Assembly: GCA_029256035.1 (NCBI GenBank)
Contig: JAQSYR010000066.1
Span: 1 to 12,098, forward strand
DNA: 12,098 nucleotides
From: Anaerocolumna sp.
Lineage (GTDB): Bacteria; Bacillota; Clostridia; Lachnospirales; Lachnospiraceae
Reading direction: 5' to 3'
Below the pieces are notes generated by a model. It was not told where the DNA came from. It did no database searches and saw only the letters and a list, made by a program, of their open reading frames with translations. Position 1 is the first letter of the stretch. Every line of letters starts with the position of its first letter. Positions 6,719-12,098 of the stretch are shown one piece after another. A program made the position numbers and the translations under genes.

Positions 6719-6747
6719 TTGACAAATACTACCGTATATGCTAATAT
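6719..6747 (+). promoter_or_regulatory. sigma-A promoter of rplU-prp-rpmA
   Basis: A perfect TTGACA (6719-6724), a 17-base spacer and TAATAT (6742-6747). It is the strongest promoter in the window, as expected for a ribosomal protein operon. The predicted start is near 6754, leaving a leader of about 90 nt before rplU. Confidence 0.85.
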
Positions 6748-6753
6748 ACTTTA

Positions 6754-6844
6754 GTGTGCCGCACAACGAGGTCTAAAGTTCTGTCTTTTTATGAAAAAAT
6801 AGCAGACACCATAGTTGGCGAGTAATGATAATAGGAGGTGCCAT
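6754..6844 (+). promoter_or_regulatory. structured rplU leader, possible L21 leader RNA
   Basis: The leader contains pairable segments. GCC (6758-6760) and AAC (6765-6767), separated by a four-base bulge, match GTTGGC at 6814-6819. They enclose a stem of TGTCT (6782-6786) with AGACA (6804-6808) and T-rich/A-rich strands. The ribosome binding site AGGAGGT lies at 6833-6839. Firmicute rplU operons often carry an autoregulatory L21 leader, and this architecture fits, but I could not match a consensus base by base. Confidence 0.45.
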
Positions 6845-7059
6845 ATGTACGCAATTATAGCAACAGGTGGTAAACAGTACAAAGTAGCCGAAGGCGATAT
6901 CATTAAGTAGCAAATGCAACCGTATCTGCAACCGTTGTTGAAGAAGGCAAAAACAAAAAAGTTATTGTCTACAGATACAAGAGAAAAACCGGATACCACA
7001 AGAAAAACGGTCACAGACAACCATATACTAAAGTTAAAATTGAAAAAATTAATGCATAA
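6845..7059 (+). pseudogene. rplU: ribosomal protein L21 (bL21), internal deletion and frameshift
   Basis: bL21 is a 50S protein that binds 23S rRNA. From the ATG at 6845, with a strong AGGAGGT site, the frame gives 21 normal N-terminal residues (MYAIIATGG...GDIIK), then meets TAG at 6908-6910. The remaining 50 residues (VANATVSATV... to KINA) are intact in the -1 frame from 6907 to the TAA at 7057. Aligned with the normal ~102-residue protein, residues ~22-52 are missing, an estimated 94-bp loss (3n+1). A frameshift alone cannot rescue it because the middle of the protein is absent. There are no other lesions. Since L21 is widely conserved, this is either an assembly error or a decayed copy with another elsewhere. 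Confidence 0.93.
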
Positions 7060-7077
7060 TACCAAAAGGTAATCGCT

Positions 7078-7428
7078 ATGATTAAAGTATGGGTTTATCG
7101 CAATGAAGATGGTAAGATGAATGGTTTTAAATGCTCCGGACATGCCGGTTTTGCAGAAAGCGGACAGGATATTATATGTTCTGCCGTGTCAGCCTTAGTC
7201 ATCAACGCCATGAATTCTATAGAGAGTTTTACCTCTGATACCTTTAATTATAAGGAGAATGAGAAAACAGGATTAATAGATTTCAAAATAATTTCAGAAC
7301 TTAGTAATGAGTCAAGTTTATTGTTAAATTCTTTATTGCTTGGATTAAAAGGCATTGAAGAAGATTATGGACAGGAATACATTAAATTTGATTGGGTGCT
7401 AAAAGAGCAGATGGACAGTTCGTTTTAG
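7078..7428 (+). CDS. prp: ribosomal-processing cysteine protease Prp, 3' end altered
   Basis: Prp removes the N-terminal extension of ribosomal protein L27 in Firmicutes, a step needed for ribosome function. The catalytic dyad is visible at the positions known from S. aureus: His22 in GHAGF and Cys34 in GQDIICSAVS. The start is the ATG at 7078, 18 bases after the rplU stop, with AAAGG upstream. About 105 residues look native, up to KFD near 7392. The last ~11 codons as read (7393-7428) are actually rpmA sequence in the wrong frame, so the natural C-terminus and stop are missing. The catalytic core is complete, so the protein could still fold, but the window cannot give its true end. Confidence 0.88.
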   Translation: MIKVWVYRNEDGKMNGFKCSGHAGFAESGQDIICSAVSALVINAMNSIESFTSDTFNYKENEKTGLIDFKIISELSNESSLLLNSLLLGLKGIEEDYGQEYIKFDWVLKEQMDSSF

Positions 7429-7595
7429 CTGGTAACATTCTTTACAGACAACGCGGAACTAAAATTCATCCAGGAACTAACGTTGGACGCGGCGGAGATG
7501 ATACATTATTCGCTTTAGTTGACGGTGTTCTTCGTTTCGAAAGAAAAGGAAGAGATAAGAAGCAAGCTTCTGTATATCCAGTTGAATCTAAATAG
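7392..7595 (+). pseudogene. rpmA: ribosomal protein L27 (bL27), 5'-truncated
   Basis: bL27 lies at the 50S peptidyl transferase centre, where its N-terminus approaches the P-site tRNA. The frame from 7392 to the TAG at 7593 encodes 67 residues beginning LGAKRADGQF and ending SVYPVESK, all typical L27. About 28 N-terminal residues are missing, including the Prp-cleaved leader (LQFFA-type) and the HKKGVGSTKNGRDS-type tail, and so are the start codon and ribosome binding site. The TTG at 7392 is the Leu codon inside the normal KRLGAK block, not a real start; no ribosome binding site precedes it. Estimated loss with the prp end and spacer is about 110-125 bp. A terminator follows. Confidence 0.92.
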
Positions 7596-7608
7596 TTTAT
7601 GTTGACGC

Positions 7609-7653
7609 AAACCCCAAATTCCTGATGATTTCATGAATTTGGGGTTTATTTTC
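7609..7653 (+). terminator. intrinsic terminator of the rplU operon
   Basis: AAACCCCAAATTC (7609-7621) pairs perfectly with GAATTTGGGGTTT (7635-7647) to form a 13-bp stem with a 13-base loop, followed by a T-rich tract (TTTATTTTC). It sits 13 bases after the rpmA stop and separates rpmA from obgE. Confidence 0.9.
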
Positions 7654-7664
7654 GTTAATACTAG

Positions 7665-7709
7665 TATTACAATATATAAATATTACTATAATAAATATTT
7701 CAATATAAT
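7665..7709 (+). promoter_or_regulatory. probable promoter region of obgE
   Basis: This very AT-rich stretch between the rpmA terminator and obgE has two perfect TATAAT boxes (7687-7692 and 7704-7709). No good -35 is present; the nearest are TATTAC-like hexamers 16-17 bases upstream of each. A promoter is expected here since the upstream operon is terminated, but the exact box is uncertain. Confidence 0.45.
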
Positions 7710-7734
7710 AAAATAGAAACAGAGGTGAGACCAA

Positions 7735-8905
7735 TTGTTTGCAGATAGTGCTAAAATATATATACGTTCTGGTAAAGGTGGTGACGGTCACGTAAGTTTT
7801 CGTAGAGAACTTTTTGTTGCCGCTGGAGGTCCAAACGGTGGAGATGGCGGAAGAGGCGGAGATTTAATTTTTGAAGTAGATGAAGGAATTAATACGTTAT
7901 CCGATTTTCGCTTTGTAAAGAAGTATTGTGCCGGAGATGGAGAAAATGGAAGTCAAAGCAATCGAACCGGTAAAGATGGTGAAGATTTAGTAATTAAAGT
8001 GCCAGAAGGTACCGTAATTGCAGGTTCCTAAATACGCTCAGCCAGGACAAGCTTTCAAAGAGCTCAATGTTACTTTAGAGTTAAAAGTTATCGCTGATGT
8101 TGGTTTAGTTGGCTTTCCCAATGTAGGCAAATCTACTTTATTATCCAGAGTTACCAACGCAAAGCCTAAAATTGCAAATTATCATTTTACTACCTTAAAT
8201 CCTAACTTAGGGGTAGTTGATTTAGATGGTGCAGATGGTTTTGTTATTGCTGATATTCCAGGACTGATTGAAGGAGCTTCTCAAGGAATTGGTTTAGGAC
8301 ATGAATTCTTAAAGCATATTGAACGAACCAAAGTTATTATACACATGGTAGATGCTGCTTCCACAGAAGGAAGAGACCCTATAGAAGATATTAATACCAT
8401 TAACGCTGAGCTTTCTGCTTATAATGAGGAAATTGCCAAAAGACCTCAGGTAATAGCAGCAAATAAAATGGATGTTTTATATGGGGAAGAGGAAGAAGAA
8501 GCTATCAATAAAATAAGAGAAGCATTTGAACCAAATGGAATCAAGGTATTTCCTATCTCTGCAGTTAGTGGTAAAGGTGTAAAAGAACTTTTATATTATG
8601 TAAGAGAATTATTAGATACCATTGATGATACTCCAGTTATGTTTGAACCAGAATTTATTCCGGGAGAACATAGTTTTGCTAATGATCCATATACTGTGGA
8701 ACAGGAAGAAGAGCATGTATTTGTTGTGGAAGGCCCAAGAATCGAAAGAATGCTTGGTTATACTAACCTGGATTCTGAAAAAGGTTTTGAATTCTTCCAG
8801 CGTTTCTTAAAAGAATCCGGTATTTTGGAAGAATTAGAAACCAAAGGTATTCAAGAAGGAGATACAGTTCGTATGTATGGTCTCCATTTTGATTATTATA
8901 AATAA
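7735..8905 (+). pseudogene. obgE: Obg-family GTPase ObgE/CgtA, internal deletion and frameshift
   Basis: ObgE is an essential GTPase that binds the 50S subunit during assembly and the stringent response. Translation starts at the TTG at 7735 (GAGGTGAG 5-6 bases upstream). The first 95 residues are the Gly-rich Obg fold to EGTVI, then the frame ends at TAA 8029. The rest resumes in the +1 frame at 8021 (QVPKYAQPG...) and runs to 8905, with the G1 P-loop GFPNVGKST (8111-8137), the DIPG G3 segment, NKMD (8462-8473) and a C-terminal Obg domain. About 39 residues, including the GGRGGxGN segment of the Obg fold, are missing, an estimated 116-bp loss. No other defects are seen. The TTG at 8018 is not a credible start: it has no ribosome binding site. 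Confidence 0.93.
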
Positions 8906-8919
8906 AGGAGATAAGTTAA

Positions 8920-9225
8920 ATGACAAGTAAACAAAGAGCTTATTTAAGAGGTTTAGCTATGACCATTGATCCAATTTATCAGGTAGGCAAGTCCAGTATA
9001 AGTCCAGAACTTACCAAAGGAATTGATGAAGCATTAGAAGCCAGGGAATTAATTAAGGTCAACGTATTAAAAAACTGTATGGATGACCCAAATGAAATAG
9101 CTCAGATTATTGCGGAACGAACCCATTCACAGGTAGTTCAGGTAATTGGTAAAAAGCTTATATTCTATCGTGAATCAAAAGATAAGAAGAAAATACAATT
9201 ACCAACTGAGAAAAAGAAAAAATAA
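8920..9225 (+). CDS. yhbY: YhbY/CRS1-YhbY (CRM) RNA-binding protein
   Basis: Small protein of a single CRM domain that associates with pre-50S particles and helps ribosome assembly. The 101-residue product starts at the ATG 8920 with AAGGAG upstream, 14 bases after the obgE stop. Family features are the N-terminal LRGLAMTIDPIYQVGK block (the GxxG-like RNA-binding loop region), EALEARELIKV, and the ending QVIGKKLIFYRESK followed by a Lys-rich tail. The length is close to the ~96 residues of Bacillus homologues. It probably shares a transcript with obgE, nadD, yqeK and rsfS, consistent with its role in ribosome biogenesis. Confidence 0.93.
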   Translation: MTSKQRAYLRGLAMTIDPIYQVGKSSISPELTKGIDEALEARELIKVNVLKNCMDDPNEIAQIIAERTHSQVVQVIGKKLIFYRESKDKKKIQLPTEKKKK

Positions 9226-9241
9226 CAAGAGGATAAAAAGA

Positions 9242-9847
9242 ATGAGTAAGATAGGAATCATGGGTGGAACATTTAATCCGATTCACCTTGCACATTTAAT
9301 TATGGCAGAACATGCTTATGAACAATTTGCTCTTGATAAGATTTTATTCATGCCTTCTAAGAATCCGCCTCATAAGCCTCAAAAAGATATACTACCTGAT
9401 TCATTGCGAAGCAGAATGGTTCAGCTGGCGATTGAAGGAAACACCCATTTTGAATTCTCTGGCCTGGAATTAGACCGGGAAGGCATTACCTATACCTTTG
9501 AGACATTAGAAGAACTGAAGGAAAAACATTCAGAAAATGAATATTATTTTATACTTGGGGCAGATTCTCTATTTGCCATTGAGCAATGGAGGAATCCGGA
9601 AAGGATATTGGAATTATCTCATATTATTGCAGCTGTCAGAGACCATCTGACAGAAGATAAAATGTTAGAACAAATTGCCTATCTTACAGAGAAATTTTCT
9701 GCTAAAATACATTTGCTTGAAACCCCCAATATGGACATTTCATCTCAAATGCTGCGTGAAAAAATAAAATTAGGACAATCCATCCGTTATTATGTTCCAA
9801 ATAAAGTAGAACAATATATTTTAGAGCATAAATTATATAAAGATTAA
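9242..9847 (+). CDS. nadD: nicotinate-nucleotide adenylyltransferase
   Basis: Transfers AMP from ATP to nicotinate mononucleotide to make deamido-NAD, an essential step of NAD synthesis in the cytoplasm. The ATG at 9242, preceded by AAGAGGA, gives 201 residues, near the family's usual length. The nucleotidyltransferase signature GGTFNPIHLAH (8-18) holds the catalytic HxxH pair His15 and His18. The second motif, usually ISSTxIR, reads ISSQMLR at 166-172 with the two Ser and the Arg kept. It starts 16 bases after the yhbY stop. Readings that start further upstream inside yhbY lack a ribosome binding site. Confidence 0.95.
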   Translation: MSKIGIMGGTFNPIHLAHLIMAEHAYEQFALDKILFMPSKNPPHKPQKDILPDSLRSRMVQLAIEGNTHFEFSGLELDREGITYTFETLEELKEKHSENEYYFILGADSLFAIEQWRNPERILELSHIIAAVRDHLTEDKMLEQIAYLTEKFSAKIHLLETPNMDISSQMLREKIKLGQSIRYYVPNKVEQYILEHKLYKD

Positions 9848-9888
9848 TACTTTCTATGTATCGAAATGGTTTTGCAAAGGAGATACTT

Positions 9889-10482
9889 ATGAAAAATGAT
9901 TTATTAGCTATAAAAAAAAGCCTGTCTACCATACTGCCTGAAAAAAGATTTTATCATACCTTAGGCGTGGAAGCAGTAAGTTTTTCACTGGCTGCAAGAT
10001 ATGAAAGTAATACGAATCAGGCGGCACTTGCCGGTTTGTTACATGATCTGGCCAGATGTTTTCCTGACCCAGAACTGTTGAAACAGTGTGATGCCTATCA
10101 TTTGCCGGTCTCTGAGGTAGAAAGAAGAAATCCATATTTACTTCATGGTAAGTTAGGTGCTTATCAGGCAAAGGAAGTCTATGGAATTACAGATAGTAAT
10201 ATGTTATCTGCCATAGCTTATCATACAACTGGCAAACCGGATATGAATCTGCTGGAGAAAATCATATTTACTGCAGATTATATTGAGCCAAACCGCTCGG
10301 GTAAACACATTCCTGATTTAGATGAAATTCGTAGCTTGGCATTTCATGATATAGATCAGGCTGTCTATCGAATACTAGATAATACATTAAAATATCTGGA
10401 ATCCGGAACACAGGAAATAGATCCTTTAACGAAAGAAGCTTATAACTTTTATAAACAAAAAATTAATCCAGGTAGTTGTTAA
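9889..10482 (+). CDS. yqeK: HD-domain hydrolase YqeK (symmetrical Ap4A hydrolase)
   Basis: HD-superfamily phosphohydrolase; family members in Firmicutes cleave diadenosine tetraphosphate symmetrically to two ADP. The ATG at 9889 is chosen because AAAGGAGA lies 6-7 bases upstream; an ATG at 9856 would add 11 residues but has no site. Metal ligands of the HD fold are visible: His23 (FYHTLG), His52-Asp53 (LLHDLAR), His86 (LLHGKLG), His112 (AYHTTG) and Asp130 (FTADYIEPNR). The length of 197 residues is normal. It follows nadD by 41 bases and precedes rsfS, the same order as in Bacillus. The order supports a nucleotide-metabolism job beside NAD synthesis. Confidence 0.94.
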   Translation: MKNDLLAIKKSLSTILPEKRFYHTLGVEAVSFSLAARYESNTNQAALAGLLHDLARCFPDPELLKQCDAYHLPVSEVERRNPYLLHGKLGAYQAKEVYGITDSNMLSAIAYHTTGKPDMNLLEKIIFTADYIEPNRSGKHIPDLDEIRSLAFHDIDQAVYRILDNTLKYLESGTQEIDPLTKEAYNFYKQKINPGSC

Positions 10483-10536
10483 AACTTTGGTTCTACCCAA
10501 TTACCTAAAAATAAAATAACCTGAAAGGGGAATTAA

Positions 10537-10908
10537 ATGAAAAATACAGACAAAGATATATCAAAAAAAATGGCTAATTTAGCTTATGAGGCGTTAGATG
10601 ATAAGAAAGCTGAAGATATTAGAGTAATAGAGATTGGTGAAATATCAGTAATTGCTGATTATTTTGTAATTGCCAATGGTACCAATGCATCTCAGGTACA
10701 AGCGTTAGTAGATAATGTACAGGATATGCTCGGACGAAATGGTTTTGAACCAAAAAGAATTGAGGGATTACGTTCTGCAAGCTGGGTACTATTAGATTAC
10801 GGCGATGTAGTGGTTCATGTTTTCTCCAAAGATGACAGATTATTCTATGATTTAGAAAGAATCTGGAGAGATGGTAAAGTAATTGCGAAAGAACAATTAA
10901 ATGTATAA
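10537..10908 (+). CDS. rsfS: ribosomal silencing factor RsfS
   Basis: RsfS (Iojap family) binds ribosomal protein L14 on the 50S subunit and blocks joining with 30S when nutrients are short. The 123-residue protein starts at the ATG 10537 with AAAGGGG upstream. Recognisable blocks are the N-terminal helix MANLAYEALDDKKAEDI, SVIADYFVIANGTNASQVQAL in the middle, and WVLLDYGDVVVHVFSKDDRLFYDLERIW near the end, all complete. It is the last gene of the obgE-rsfS unit and is followed by an intrinsic terminator. Nothing in it looks damaged, in contrast to obgE, rpmA and rplU upstream. Confidence 0.95.
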   Translation: MKNTDKDISKKMANLAYEALDDKKAEDIRVIEIGEISVIADYFVIANGTNASQVQALVDNVQDMLGRNGFEPKRIEGLRSASWVLLDYGDVVVHVFSKDDRLFYDLERIWRDGKVIAKEQLNV

Positions 10909-10915
10909 TATAAGT

Positions 10916-10950
10916 CCCGCCAAAGATAACAACTTCCTTGGCGGGTTTTT
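10916..10950 (+). terminator. intrinsic terminator after rsfS
   Basis: CCCGCCAA (10916-10923) pairs with TTGGCGGG (10938-10945) around a 14-base loop, followed by five T (10946-10950). It lies between the convergent rsfS and lexA. The reverse direction has no T-tract, so it mainly stops rsfS transcription. Confidence 0.9.
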
Positions 10951-10967
10951 CTATGTAAGGGCATTCC

Positions 10968-11585
10968 TTAATGAAATAAGCGGAAGAGTCCGATTACTTT
11001 GCCCAATATATTCAACTCTGTAACAATGATTGGATCCATTGTATCATTCTCCGGTTGTAATCTATAGTAGCCTTTCTCCTTATAAAATGTCTTAACAGTA
11101 ACAGAATCCTCTATTAAGGCAACTACAATTTCTCCGTTGGAAGCAGTAGACTGTTTTTGAACAAGTATCTTATCCCCATCAAAAATACCTGCATTAATCA
11201 TGCTCTGACCTTTTACTTTTAACATAAATGTTTCTTCGTTAGGCATATATTCTGCAGGAACAGGAAAATAGCCTTCAATATTCTCAACAGCAAGAATTGG
11301 TTGCCCTGCCGTAATAGTACCTACAATTGGTACGCTAACAAGTTCCCTTCTAGTTACATTAAATTCTTCATCCACGATTTCAATGGCACGGGGCTTGGAA
11401 GGATCTCTTCTGATATAACCGTTTTTCTCAAGTGTTTCTAAATGTGAGTGAACAGAAGATGTAGATTTTAATTTTACTGCCTCACAAATTTCTCTAACTG
11501 CAGGCGGATATCCTTTGGTTAAAATCTGTGATTTCAAATATTCTAAGATTTCACGTTGTTTCGCACTAATCTTACCATAACTCAT
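10968..11585 (-). CDS. lexA: LexA SOS repressor
   Basis: Repressor of the DNA-damage (SOS) regulon that cleaves itself when RecA filaments form. The 205-residue product has an N-terminal winged helix-turn-helix (about 1-70, with the PPAVREICEAVKLKSTSSVHSHL recognition region spread over 27-49). It also has the Ala93-Gly94 cleavage site, the catalytic Ser128 (GQSM) and Lys165 (TVKTF). Numbering is nearly identical to Bacillus LexA, so it should be functional. GGAGGT seven bases upstream fixes the start. The unusual point is upstream: only 34 bases separate its start from the divergent LysM gene and no GAACnnnnGTTC operator is present. LexA genes normally carry one for autoregulation. Confidence 0.96.
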   Translation of the reverse strand: MSYGKISAKQREILEYLKSQILTKGYPPAVREICEAVKLKSTSSVHSHLETLEKNGYIRRDPSKPRAIEIVDEEFNVTRRELVSVPIVGTITAGQPILAVENIEGYFPVPAEYMPNEETFMLKVKGQSMINAGIFDGDKILVQKQSTASNGEIVVALIEDSVTVKTFYKEKGYYRLQPENDTMDPIIVTELNILGKVIGLFRLFH

Positions 11586-11619
11586 TATTTGACCTCCAGT
11601 CAGAATGGAGGATTTTATT
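11586..11619. promoter_or_regulatory. 34-bp divergent lexA/LysM intergenic region with two facing ribosome binding sites
   Basis: The gap contains little more than the two Shine-Dalgarno sequences, GGAGGT for lexA on the minus strand and GGAGGA for the plus-strand gene. They form the inverted repeat CCTCCA/TGGAGG with seven bases between. There is no space for two promoters and no GAACnnnnGTTC LexA box here. Promoters would have to lie inside the opposite coding regions, or the real control region has been lost from the sequence. Confidence 0.6.
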
Positions 11620-12000
11620 ATGAGTAAAATGTTCTATAACAAAAGAAGAAACTATCATAATCATTTATTATTCACTGTAATCGAAAGAAAACCGGCAGTA
11701 TTTATAACCGGTACTATTATCCTTACGATTATGATACTTGCTATGGGAATATTATCTACGAATGTTAGTGCCAAGAAGATACCATTTAGAGAAAAAACTG
11801 TAGTAAGTGTTAAGATAGAAGAAGGAGATACCCTTTGGAGTATTGCCAGCCAATACATAACGGAAGAATATCAAGATATGAATACCTATATTAAGGAAAT
11901 CAAAAAAACCAATGGTTTATTTGAAGATACCATTCATGAAGGTAAGTATATCATTGTGCCATATTTTAAGACCAAGGAAGTTGCAACCAGCTCCTGGTAG
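11620..12000 (+). CDS. LysM-domain protein, YneA-like cell division suppressor
   Basis: In Bacillus, yneA lies divergently next to lexA and encodes an SOS-induced inhibitor of septation; this 126-residue protein has the same position and architecture. The start is the ATG at 11620 with GGAGGA seven bases upstream; the ATG at 11605 overlaps that site. Residues 1-25 are basic, 26-46 form one membrane helix (possibly an anchor or signal, ending near NVSA), and 63-115 form a LysM peptidoglycan-binding domain (EEGDTLWSIASQYI... HEGKYIIVPYF). The chain then ends shortly after. I infer a membrane-anchored, wall-facing SOS protein. The sequence similarity to YneA itself is limited to the architecture, so the symbol is withheld. 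Confidence 0.8.
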   Translation: MSKMFYNKRRNYHNHLLFTVIERKPAVFITGTIILTIMILAMGILSTNVSAKKIPFREKTVVSVKIEEGDTLWSIASQYITEEYQDMNTYIKEIKKTNGLFEDTIHEGKYIIVPYFKTKEVATSSW

Positions 12001-12068
12001 AATTACTATTAAATTAACATAAATATTAAAATATATTTTTCATTACAAATATAATAGTTCAACTTAGA

Positions 12069-12098
12069 GGAAAGATTGTGCAACAGCATAATCTTTCT
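12069..12098 (+). terminator. strong stem-loop at the window end, probable terminator of the LysM gene
   Basis: GAAAGATTGTGC (12070-12081) pairs with GCATAATCTTTC (12086-12097) with a single G-U wobble around the loop AACA. A further G-T pair at 12069/12098 extends it. It lies about 70 bases after the stop at 12000. The expected T-tract would fall beyond the window, so terminator function cannot be confirmed. Confidence 0.5.

Noticed and set aside
6899..6910. Programmed -1 frameshift joining the two parts of L21
   Set aside because: There is no slippery heptamer or downstream structure, and the product would still lack about 31 central residues.
6751..7143. Minus-strand hydrophobic open frame opposite rplU
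   Set aside because: It overlaps the promoter, leader and remains of rplU and has no ribosome binding site; it is an antisense shadow.
7392..7595. A genuine short L27 starting with TTG at 7392
   Set aside because: The TTG is the Leu of the normal KRLGAK block, no ribosome binding site is present, and the functional N-terminus would be missing.
8018..8905. Independent short GTPase starting from TTG at 8018
   Set aside because: No ribosome binding site precedes it, and the sequence continues the Obg fold exactly where the upstream part breaks off.

Overview
The window reads as a low-GC, AT-rich chromosomal segment of a Firmicute, most likely a Lachnospiraceae/Clostridia-type organism. The evidence is strong AGGAGG-type ribosome binding sites, AT-biased codons, and the order rSAM(B12-like)-DUF2344-rng-ybaK / rplU-prp-rpmA / obgE-yhbY-nadD-yqeK-rsfS / lexA<>LysM protein, which is typical of that group. 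The assignment rests on recognised protein sequences and gene order, not on a database search.

Layout. Positions 1-1479 are on the minus strand: tyrS, with a strong short-leader promoter at 1510-1538, followed by the 5' part of a small zinc-ribbon protein that runs off the window start. Positions 1540-1690 are intergenic and hold a perfect 32-bp inverted repeat (REP/MITE-like) and a twin GATACnnGTATC dyad around a -10 box. An unrecognised one-TM protein follows (1735-2070). A good promoter at 2122-2150 and an attenuator-like hairpin precede a four-gene unit with translational overlaps: radical SAM protein, DUF2344 partner, RNase E/G, and YbaK-type deacylase. A consensus promoter at 6719-6747 and a structured leader precede rplU-prp-rpmA, which ends in an intrinsic terminator at 7609-7650. 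Then come obgE, yhbY, nadD, yqeK and rsfS, ending in a terminator at 10916-10950. lexA (minus) and a YneA-like LysM protein (plus) diverge at the right end.

The most striking observation is damage confined to conserved genes. rplU lacks about 31 internal codons and changes frame. The end of prp is joined directly to codon ~29 of rpmA, losing the prp stop, the rpmA start and the L27 N-terminus. obgE lacks about 39 codons of its Obg fold and changes frame. The lexA/LysM divergent region is only 34 bp, with no LexA operator and no room for two promoters. Each inferred loss is of the order of 100 bp, while every base outside the junctions looks intact. L21, L27 and ObgE are normally essential, so an assembly or consensus artefact (small gaps closed by joining) is the simplest explanation. 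Real excision with intact copies elsewhere would be remarkable and is testable.

Functionally the window is a ribosome biogenesis and RNA quality block: tyrosine charging, misacylated-tRNA editing, RNase E/G, L21/L27 and the L27-processing protease, the ObgE, YhbY and RsfS 50S assembly and silencing factors, plus NAD synthesis and Ap4A hydrolysis. The SOS regulator and its division inhibitor lie at the end. I see no tRNA, rRNA, CRISPR array, prophage or transposase gene.
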